Below, piece after piece: positions 13,866-20,551 of a DNA stretch of 20,551 bases. Position 1 is the first letter of the stretch. Every line of letters begins with the position of its first letter. This DNA comes from Lentisphaeria bacterium UBA1784 (GTDB lineage Bacteria; Verrucomicrobiota; Lentisphaeria; Victivallales; Victivallaceae), in NCBI GenBank assembly GCA_002315455.1, contig DCGG01000013.1, positions 13,382-33,932 of the forward strand. Reading direction: 5' to 3'. Position numbers and translations under genes: made by a program. Below the pieces are notes generated by a model. That model did no database searches, was not told the DNA's origin, and worked only from the letters and a program-made list of their open reading frames with translations.

Positions 13866-16800
13866 TCACGCCTCCAATCCCAAAGTGTGTGCCAATTCGT
13901 CCAGAAGCGTTTCCGGTGGCCGGTCGGCAAAGACGGGGGCCTTCCCGCCTGCCGCGATTCCCCGCAGAAAGAAGTAGCGGATGCCGCCGAAATTCTTCTC
14001 CCACGAATACGCACTTCCGAGGATCTGCTTCAGGTATTTGTGTAAAACCACCGCGTACAGAAGGTACTGGAAGAAATAGCCATGGGCCGCCATCTCCCGG
14101 CGGACCCCTGCCGCGTCGAAGGCTTCGGCGGTGCGGTCAAGGCTGTTGGACTTCCAATCCACAACGTAGTAAAAGTCGCCGTACTGAAAGAGCAGATCGA
14201 TGAATCCCGTCATGAATCCCCGGGGGATCGGCCGTTCCCAGAGGGCCATGGCCTGCAAAAAATCGGCTTTTTCGGGGTTGCCGGCCCAGTGTTTCTCCAA
14301 GACGGCTTTGACGTCCCGGGTGTTCGCGGCGGCGCGGGCCGTGGCGAAGTCGAACTCCTGCTCGCTCAGGCGCCTCTCCCACGGGACTTGCGTCAGCGTA
14401 AAGGTCTCGCCGGAAGGCGGGGTCAACGGAAACGTCAGCACCTTCTGGATCATTTCCACGGTGTTGTCCAGGTGCTCCTCCTTCTGCAGGAGGCCGCTGT
14501 CGGCGAGTTCTCTGCGGGCGATGCGGCGGATCTCCGGAGGTTCTGCATCGAAAGAGACCCTTTCCAGAATATTGTGCCAGCAGGTGCCGGTGGCGGCGCC
14601 TTCCGGAATGCGGAAGATCGGCAGACGGTCCGGAGCCTCTCCACGGCTTCCGGGGAGTCCGTTCCAAGGGTCCACGTCCCGGCCGTCGTCCCCGGGATCG
14701 CCATCGTGCATATTGGGCGAAAGCGAGGAGTAGCTTCCCTTGGCACAGATGCGCCAGGCTTCGAAGTCCGGCGGGGGAAGCGCGGGGATCTCCGCCCAGC
14801 TTCTCTGGGGCGGGAGGTATTCCCCGGAGAAATGGCACCCGGCGGCATCCAGTTTTTCGAAGGGAGGACGTTCCGCTGCCCGGCTTTCCATGTTCGTGAT
14901 CAGACGGGGGAGCGGTTCGTCGGCGCTCAGGGTCGAAAGCGGAGGCGTGAAAAGGATGGTCCGTTCCACGGAGCGGGTCAGTGCCACGTAGAGCAGCCGG
15001 AGTTTTTCCCGGAACAATTCCTCTTTCGCACGGACCTGCGCCGCATCGGAGAGAGAGAAGATCAGTTTTCCCGCTTCATCGTGGAACGCCGGAGGAAAGA
15101 GCTGGTTGCGGGGGTCCCTGGGATCGGCAAACTTCCAGCAGTCCGGCAGAAAGACCACCGGGAACTGCAATCCCTTGGAGACGTGGATGGTCATGATTTT
15201 GACGGCATCCTCGTCGCTCTCCAGTTCGCGGGCATACTCCTCGGCATCTTTCTCGTCGTTTTCGGGCCGTTCGCCATAGGGATTGCCGCCGGCGGCATTG
15301 ATCCGGTCGGTGAGCCAAGTGAGAAACGCCTCCTGCGCTGGCCCCAGTTTCTTCACCGCCGCGAGGGACAGTTCCCAGATCTGGCCGATGTCCGCAAGCT
15401 GGCGCTCTCCGTTTTGCCGCCGGGCCAGCCGTTCCCGGTAGCCGGAAGCCTCCAGTTCCGCGACCAAAGCGGCCAGTCCCCGGGTCTGCCAGAGTTCGTT
15501 CCGTTCCGCGCAACTTTTCTGGAAAGGTTCCAACTGCCCGGGATCGTTGCCGTCGGGCAGTTCTTCGCGGGAGAGGCCGCCGAAGGCCGTATGCAATGCC
15601 GCGACGAGGAGCTGCGTATCGGAGGAATTCGCCACCGACAGCAGGAAGGTCCGCAGTTCCCGCGCGATGCCGGAGGCGAAGACGTTGCCGGATTTGCGGA
15701 TGACGCTGGGAATCTTCTTCTGCCGGAGGGACTGCTGCACTTCGGCGCTGCGGGGATTGGAGTTGGTGAGGACCGCGATGTCCTTCGGGGAATATACCGG
15801 TTTCCCGTCCCCGTCCTTCTCCTGCAGGAGCGCAAGGATCTGTTCCGCCAGAAGCGCTTCGATCTCCGGCATTTTGGTCTTTTCCGGGACCTCGATCATC
15901 CGGAATGGCTTTTCGAGCAGGGGGCCCTTCACGTTTTCCGGTTCCTGCTCCACGGTCACGGGGCCGGGATAGCCGATCCGCCTGTCGCCGAAGGTGTATA
16001 CCGTTCCGGCGGAGTCGTTCTTGTCCATGAACATCCTGTTGACCGTATCTACCAGCCTCCGAGTGGAGCGGTGGTTCACGTTCAGGGAGCTGACGTACAG
16101 TCCGGGAATGTCTTTGGCCCGGAGATAGGTGTAGATGTCGCCGCCCCGGAAGGAGTAGATCGCCTGCTTGGGGTCCCCCACGAAGAACAGCGGATCAGGA
16201 TTGCCGTTGAGAAAGATCCGCTCGAAAATCTCATACTGCACCGGATCGGTATCCTGAAATTCGTCAATCAGCGCGGCCTTGAACTCCTGCCGCAGTTTCG
16301 CAATCAGGTTCCCGCTGAAGGGGCGCTCCGGTTTCAGCGCATCCCGCAGGGCGCGGAGGAGGTCATCGAAGGTCATGGTTTCGCGAAAAGGTCCTTCCTT
16401 TTCGTACTGTTCCACGAGGCGTTGCGCTTCTGCAAGAAGGACCCCGGAGGCGGAGTCGGGATCGGGGATCTCCACCGCATAGCCGGACTTGGAGGAGAGT
16501 TTTTTCACGGCGTTTACCAGTTCCTTCAGCGAGGCGTCATCGGGCAGGTCGGCCGGACGTTTCCGCCACCAGTCCTCGGCGAGGACCGTCAGGTCCGACT
16601 GCTTTGGGTCCTTCAGTTCCGAGGAGAGGGTGACTCCGGTGTCAAAGGCGTAGCGGTTCAGGATCCGGCGGCAGAAACTGTGAATGGTGGAGATGGCGGC
16701 TTTGTCAAACTCCAGCAACGCCAATTCCACGCTGGCGCGGGCCTCGCTCCGCTTCTCCGGAGGGACGCAGGCAATCAAAGCATCGGCGCGCTGATTGCGG

Positions 16801-17093
16801 AGCCGGACCGCCGTTTCGTTTCTGCCCGGGCACTCCCTGGGGGGCGTTCCGAACCTTCCCTGAATGTCCTTCAGGATGGAGTGCAGACGGTCGCGAAGTT
16901 CCTTCGTTGCGGCCTCGGTGAAGGTCATCACCTGGATCTCGGAGACCCGCAGGCCCCGTTCCATCACCAGCCGGGCGTAGATGTTCTGGATGTTGTGGGT
17001 CTTGCCGGTCCCGGCGGAGGCCTCGATCAGGTGTGGACCATCCAGCGGAAAGTCCGGCTGAAAGATCGCTTTGTCGAAGGTGCTGTCGTCCAT
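13866..17093 (-). CDS. recB: RecBCD exonuclease V beta subunit, RecB helicase-nuclease
   Basis: A 1075-residue UvrD-like 3'-5' helicase with C-terminal nuclease; it processes double-strand break ends and loads RecA. Motifs: Walker A ASAGTGKT (25-32), VMTFTEAATKEL (55-66), STIHSFCRRIL (135-145), LIDEFQDTD (275-283), VGDPKQAIYSFRGGDI (305-320), TIHVSKGLQFPVVFLP (635-650), and LLYVALTRS (700-708). The nuclease is intact: H840 in GTCWHNILE, D966 in GFIDLLF, D979 and K981 in VVDWKSN, then QYLLY (1009-1013). These correspond to E. coli H956, D1067, D1080 and K1082. Start ATG 17093 lies 11 bases after the recC stop, with AAAGG upstream. The reading frame is open to 17756 but that part lies antiphase within recC. 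Somewhat shorter than E. coli RecB (1180), otherwise typical. Confidence 0.96.
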   Translation of the reverse strand: MDDSTFDKAIFQPDFPLDGPHLIEASAGTGKTHNIQNIYARLVMERGLRVSEIQVMTFTEAATKELRDRLHSILKDIQGRFGTPPRECPGRNETAVRLRNQRADALIACVPPEKRSEARASVELALLEFDKAAISTIHSFCRRILNRYAFDTGVTLSSELKDPKQSDLTVLAEDWWRKRPADLPDDASLKELVNAVKKLSSKSGYAVEIPDPDSASGVLLAEAQRLVEQYEKEGPFRETMTFDDLLRALRDALKPERPFSGNLIAKLRQEFKAALIDEFQDTDPVQYEIFERIFLNGNPDPLFFVGDPKQAIYSFRGGDIYTYLRAKDIPGLYVSSLNVNHRSTRRLVDTVNRMFMDKNDSAGTVYTFGDRRIGYPGPVTVEQEPENVKGPLLEKPFRMIEVPEKTKMPEIEALLAEQILALLQEKDGDGKPVYSPKDIAVLTNSNPRSAEVQQSLRQKKIPSVIRKSGNVFASGIARELRTFLLSVANSSDTQLLVAALHTAFGGLSREELPDGNDPGQLEPFQKSCAERNELWQTRGLAALVAELEASGYRERLARRQNGERQLADIGQIWELSLAAVKKLGPAQEAFLTWLTDRINAAGGNPYGERPENDEKDAEEYARELESDEDAVKIMTIHVSKGLQFPVVFLPDCWKFADPRDPRNQLFPPAFHDEAGKLIFSLSDAAQVRAKEELFREKLRLLYVALTRSVERTILFTPPLSTLSADEPLPRLITNMESRAAERPPFEKLDAAGCHFSGEYLPPQRSWAEIPALPPPDFEAWRICAKGSYSSLSPNMHDGDPGDDGRDVDPWNGLPGSRGEAPDRLPIFRIPEGAATGTCWHNILERVSFDAEPPEIRRIARRELADSGLLQKEEHLDNTVEMIQKVLTFPLTPPSGETFTLTQVPWERRLSEQEFDFATARAAANTRDVKAVLEKHWAGNPEKADFLQAMALWERPIPRGFMTGFIDLLFQYGDFYYVVDWKSNSLDRTAEAFDAAGVRREMAAHGYFFQYLLYAVVLHKYLKQILGSAYSWEKNFGGIRYFFLRGIAAGGKAPVFADRPPETLLDELAHTLGLEA

Positions 17094-17104
17094 GCGTAAG
17101 GCCT

Positions 17105-20100
17105 TTAACTGTTTCTTTTCTTCTGGTGAGTGTTGACGGCGAGATCGCTCCGCCAGAGTTCTGCGGGCCAATCCGGGGGCAGAACGTCCTTTTGCAGATT
17201 CTCCCAATCGGGATAGTCCGGAGGGAGGGGTGCGGCAGCGAGTTTCAGGACCGGCACCAGCAGTTCCTTCGCCTCTCCGCAGGTGAGCGGCAGAAACAGC
17301 GTTCCGACGCCCTCGGTGGAAAAGAGGAAGGTGGCGATCCCCCCGCGAACCGCATTGGCTCCCAGGTGCCACAGCCAGACCTGATTCTTCACGGGGGCAT
17401 TCATGGCGTTCTCGTAGAAGACGATGGCGTCCATCTTGCGTTCCTGCATGGTCAGTTCCACGGGTTGCGACAGGACCATTTTGAGCCGGACGGTGCAGTT
17501 GGCCGCTTCCAGCTCGACGCAGGACTCCTCCTCGCACGCGGCGGAATTCCTCTCCAGAAAGCGGAGGTAGGCTTCGGCGAAGGTCATATAGGAACCATCG
17601 GGATTCAGACAGGTGTACTGGGCGTTCTTCGCGGAAAAGGTCAGCGCCCGCAGGGCGGCTTTCTGCCCTATCTCGGCTTTGATCTCCGCAGCGGCGGCGG
17701 AACTGTCCGGGGCTCTGCCGCACTCCACCATGAGGGTGGCGGCGTCCCCGGAGCACTCGCCGAGGAGCGCCAGTTTCCGCTTCAATCTGGTGTGAAGCTT
17801 CGCGGAAAGGGCCTCCTTGTTTTTGAGGTTGTCGAACCGGCTCTCGGGGATCCGGGCTCCACTGGACTCCAGCAGGTACCGGTTGGGAGCCGCGAAGAAG
17901 GAGACGAGGTCCTGCAACCGGATCTCCGTGATGCCTTTCGGATCAAGGGGAAAGGCAACGGTGCCTCCCGCTCTCCCGGAGAGATTCCGCAACGTCCGGG
18001 CGATGGCTTCGTCCCGCAGGGAACTGGAGGGCGGAAGCGGTGCACTTTTCGCGTCGTCCGCGTCCGAGGCCTTGTAGAAATAGCGCTGGCTGTACGCGTG
18101 CATGGGGTGGTCGCAGATCGTCACCGGGATGCGGACCGCCTCGAAGTAGTCCTGCAGATCGTTCAGCAGAACGGAGGGGGGGATCTCCTCGTTGGTGTGG
18201 ACGTCCTTCCCGACGCAGCTGAGGGAGAGCTGCTTCCGGGCTCCGAGGACCGCTTTCAACAAAGCGAAGGCCCCCTTCTCCCGGGCTGTGGCGTCGAAGA
18301 AACTGGGATGCTTCCCGATGAGGTCGTAGGAGGGACGGTTTTCAATCTTGGGGAAGGCCCCATCGTTGAGGCCGCAGATCCAGACCAGTTGGTGCGGCGT
18401 GGCGGTGTAGGTGTTCAGCGGCGCGAAAAGGACCGCATTCCCCGGGGTCCGCATGCCGGGGAGGAAGCGTTCCGCCGCCGCTCCGGCCGCCGCGGCGAAG
18501 ACGTCGGTGGAAATGCTCCTGACTCCGGCGATCCTCATGGCCTCGAAGAGCCCGCCGAAGGCTTTGCGAACGGCGATCATGTCCTTGACCGAGTGTTCTT
18601 CGGGCAGATAGAAGGTGTCGAGAATCCATTGGGCGGCGGACTCCATCTCCTCCGCGGAATACTCCGTTTTCGGGGCCAGTTTGCGGCGCAGTTCCTGCAG
18701 GGCACTCACGAAGTGCCACAGTGCAGACGCGTATCCGGCGCGATCCCCCTCCACGCTTCCGCAGGGGCGGAGGTCCCGGAGGGTTCCCACTTCCGGGAGG
18801 ATGGTGTCCTCGTCCCCGGGGGTGCCGTAGAGCATCTCCGAGATCAGCCGGTCGAAGCCCCGCCGCCAAGTGAAGGGATAGGGCGTGTCCTCATCGTTCC
18901 GGCCGGATTTTTCGATCTGTTCCGGGGTCATCTGAAGGATCCTCCGAACGTCTGCGTCGTCGAACCCCCAGTGGATGTTGGCCTTCTGCACCATGGTCCG
19001 CAGAACGTTTACCGCCTGCACGTCCAGCCCGAACTTTCCGCGGATGGCGGGGACGCCCAGCAGGTTGAAGACGGCACCGACTTCGAAACGGTTTTCCCGG
19101 AACTCCAGCAGGTCCTTCAGGGACTGGGTGAAGGGGGTGTCGCCGGAGACTCCTCCTGCGACCGTGACGGGGACCACGTCCCGGCGATCCCTGCCGGCGC
19201 CGAAAACGGACTCGATGATGGGGGCATAGTTTTCCCAGTCCGCACAAAGCACCACGGCATCCAGCGGTCCGGCATCCGGGTTCCTGCGGAAGAAGTTGCA
19301 GAGGCCGTCCCGGACCGCCTCCAGTTCCCGCCGCGGGGAGTAGTTCCCGTGGATGGATACCTCCAGTCCCTTCAGTTCCTCAATGGATTCGCCGGTCCCG
19401 GCGGCATCCGTATTGGTATCGAGGCTCCAGTTCCAGAGGACTGCGCGGGCTCCGGAGGCGAAGGTCCCGAAAAGGCGTTCCTCGGGGGAGTCGTAGAAGT
19501 CGGATACGTCAAAGAGTTTCAATTCCGGCGGCGTCTTGCCGGCCTGCAGGGTCTCCCGGTGCGCCAGCAACTCCCGGCGGATGCCGGCGATGGTCTCGCG
19601 TTTGGACGGGGTGTCGGCCAGCCATTCGCTCTGGGGATTGAAGCACCAGACGTGCATGGGGATCGCTTCCGAGATTTTCTCCAGCATCCGCAGCATGGGT
19701 TCCGGCAGAAAGGAGATGTCGAAGACGTGGATGCCCCGGTAATGGGGGAATCCGTGCCGCAGCGCGGTATCCGCCCGGGTCTCCGGCCGGAAGGCCGTCT
19801 CGTAGTCCCGGGCGTAGGAGTGGGGATCTTCGGCTGTCAGCATCCGGTAGAGCGCGGGCTGCCATTCGGGGGCGTCGGGGGCGGAATCCCGGCCGCCCGT
19901 CTCCCAGTTCCGGAGCATCTGGAAACGGGAGTTCTGATAGTCGTCGTAGAGTTTCGCCAGTTTTTCGGAGAGGGCATAGCGGCGCAGAGGGTCGTCCTCG
20001 GGTCCGACGTAGTGGAGCAGTTCCCGGAGTTCGCCGTCGGGGGCGGCGTTCCCGAGGATCCGGAAGATCCGCCACGCGAGGACCCCCGGCGAATAGGGAT

Positions 20101-20389
20101 GCTGCGCGGCCCGACGCCGGCGGGGATCGGTGCCGTGGACCAGCGCCGCCAGCCAGTCGTTCAGAAATTCCGGGAGCCTGACGAACTCCAGATTCATCAG
20201 GATCTGCGGGATCTTCCGCTCCTGCAGAAAGTATTGCTTCAGCCAGTTTTCGGTGGCGGAGTCATTGACCACGATGCAGGTCTTGTCGAAGGGGGAACCG
20301 GGGCGTTCCGTCACGGACTTCAGCAGTTCGTCCGCCAAGTCCTCCAGGTGGGAACTCCATTGTACGGTGATGGTCTCTTCGAATGACAT
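17105..20389 (-). CDS. recC: RecBCD exonuclease V gamma subunit, RecC
   Basis: A 1094-residue RecC (E. coli 1122), the subunit that splits the strands and reads the Chi sequence. It has an SF1-like but catalytically dead helicase fold. Family segments: VNDSATENWLKQYF (41-54) and NLEFVRLPEFLNDW (66-79) near the N-terminus, SPGVLAWRIF (100-109), VWCFNPQSEWLAD (247-259, the hallmark FNP-x-x-x-W), APLNTYTATPHQLVWICGLN (656-675) followed by DGAFP, and in the C-terminal inactive nuclease domain IRLQDLVSFFAAPNRYLLES. Start ATG 20389 has a GGAG seven bases upstream. It heads the recC-recB-recD operon, with no ptrA between recC and recB. No separate promoter is seen in the 28 bases to the gene upstream. 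Confidence 0.95.
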   Translation of the reverse strand: MSFEETITVQWSSHLEDLADELLKSVTERPGSPFDKTCIVVNDSATENWLKQYFLQERKIPQILMNLEFVRLPEFLNDWLAALVHGTDPRRRRAAQHPYSPGVLAWRIFRILGNAAPDGELRELLHYVGPEDDPLRRYALSEKLAKLYDDYQNSRFQMLRNWETGGRDSAPDAPEWQPALYRMLTAEDPHSYARDYETAFRPETRADTALRHGFPHYRGIHVFDISFLPEPMLRMLEKISEAIPMHVWCFNPQSEWLADTPSKRETIAGIRRELLAHRETLQAGKTPPELKLFDVSDFYDSPEERLFGTFASGARAVLWNWSLDTNTDAAGTGESIEELKGLEVSIHGNYSPRRELEAVRDGLCNFFRRNPDAGPLDAVVLCADWENYAPIIESVFGAGRDRRDVVPVTVAGGVSGDTPFTQSLKDLLEFRENRFEVGAVFNLLGVPAIRGKFGLDVQAVNVLRTMVQKANIHWGFDDADVRRILQMTPEQIEKSGRNDEDTPYPFTWRRGFDRLISEMLYGTPGDEDTILPEVGTLRDLRPCGSVEGDRAGYASALWHFVSALQELRRKLAPKTEYSAEEMESAAQWILDTFYLPEEHSVKDMIAVRKAFGGLFEAMRIAGVRSISTDVFAAAAGAAAERFLPGMRTPGNAVLFAPLNTYTATPHQLVWICGLNDGAFPKIENRPSYDLIGKHPSFFDATAREKGAFALLKAVLGARKQLSLSCVGKDVHTNEEIPPSVLLNDLQDYFEAVRIPVTICDHPMHAYSQRYFYKASDADDAKSAPLPPSSSLRDEAIARTLRNLSGRAGGTVAFPLDPKGITEIRLQDLVSFFAAPNRYLLESSGARIPESRFDNLKNKEALSAKLHTRLKRKLALLGECSGDAATLMVECGRAPDSSAAAAEIKAEIGQKAALRALTFSAKNAQYTCLNPDGSYMTFAEAYLRFLERNSAACEEESCVELEAANCTVRLKMVLSQPVELTMQERKMDAIVFYENAMNAPVKNQVWLWHLGANAVRGGIATFLFSTEGVGTLFLPLTCGEAKELLVPVLKLAAAPLPPDYPDWENLQKDVLPPDWPAELWRSDLAVNTHQKKRNS

Positions 20390-20417
20390 CCGGATCTCCG
20401 GCAGGGGGCTTTTGCAG

Positions 20418-20551
20418 TCACTTCTTCTGCGTCAGTTTGCAGTAGGCGCCGAAGTAGCGCTTGCCGAATTCAATCTGGCTCGCCCGGTCGAAATGAAGGT
20501 TGTCGGGGTTGCAGGTCAATCCTTCGGACGTGACGAAAGCCGCCGGCGGGG
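20418..20551 (-). CDS. C-terminal end of an SGNH/SASA-type carbohydrate esterase (partial)
   Basis: Only the last 43 residues before a TGA at 20418-20420 are in the window, open to the right edge. They read FVTSEGLTCNPDNLHFDRAS then QIEFGKRYFGAY. D16-N-L-H19 matches the C-terminal DxxH catalytic pair of SGNH hydrolases, and the FG-x-RY that follows is the typical closing helix of the SASA/CE6-like sialate or acetylxylan esterases. Such enzymes remove acetyl groups from glycans. It ends 28 bases before recC on the same strand, so recC may be read from its promoter. The family call rests on a short tail only. Confidence 0.65.
   Translation of the reverse strand, partial: PPAAFVTSEGLTCNPDNLHFDRASQIEFGKRYFGAYCKLTQKK

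Noticed and set aside
13864..14004. N-terminal extension of recD into recB
   Set aside because: It overlaps the conserved recB C-terminus in another frame. ATG 13863 has GGAGG at correct spacing right after the recB stop.
17094..17756. N-terminal extension of recB into recC
   Set aside because: The extra residues are Arg/Gly-rich and out of phase with recC, which is itself complete. RecB normally begins shortly before its Walker A motif, as with ATG 17093.
14082..20386. Two plus-strand open frames of over 1000 codons opposite recB and recC
   Set aside because: RecB and RecC on the minus strand have all expected motifs. The antisense frames show no domain and lack ribosome sites; they are a by-product of high GC codon use.

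Overview
This is a high-GC bacterial window with tightly packed genes. The best guess for the host is a Lentisphaerota (Victivallis-like) or related PVC-group bacterium. That rests on three things: a carbohydrate-degradation cluster led by a GntR-helix-turn-helix/solute-binding-protein fusion regulator, a V-type rather than F-type rotary ATPase (subunits I and K), and a recC-recB-recD operon. The assignment is an inference from gene content, because no rRNA is present.

Region 1 (about 1-7400, minus strand) looks like a single saccharide-utilisation operon. It is read from a promoter near 7250-7275 leftwards. In order of transcription it holds: the GntR-SBP regulator (7222-5885); a half-length beta-propeller-like protein (5866-5216); a GH2 enzyme with the NxK-G signature of beta-glucuronidases (5219-3561); an exported CE7-type acetyl esterase with an N-terminal Ig-like domain (3542-2178); an unassigned cytoplasmic TIM-barrel glycosidase-like protein (2165-675); and the start of a secreted beta-sandwich protein cut by the window edge (628-2). 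Gaps between these genes run from a 4-base overlap to about 46 bases. The enzyme set suggests work on an acetylated, glucuronate-containing glycan or glycoside. The regulator would sense a sugar inside the cell with a binding-protein fold lacking a signal peptide. A divergent promoter on the plus strand serves a small lipoprotein (7404-7991).

Region 2 (8144-12156, plus strand) is housekeeping: proA (proline synthesis), then atpI and atpK (membrane stator and rotor ring of a V-type ATPase), closed by a strong intrinsic terminator. The K subunit keeps the residues that coordinate Na+ in the Enterococcus hirae ring, so a sodium-coupled enzyme is likely. The V1 subunits are not next to I and K. 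A tRNA-Leu(UAG) with its own promoter follows. Its 3' flank carries a perfect inverted repeat and two abutting tandem repeats, a layout that could be an integration-site scar.

Region 3 (12301-20551, minus strand) is a recC-recB-recD operon for the RecBCD helicase-nuclease, with recB-recD spaced by 2 bases and recC-recB by 11. All helicase motifs and the RecB nuclease residues are visible. Upstream of recC is the C-terminal end of an SGNH/SASA-type carbohydrate esterase, cut by the right edge.

The item most worth pursuing as a less described system is the GntR-SBP regulator with its glucuronidase/acetyl-esterase operon and divergent lipoprotein.
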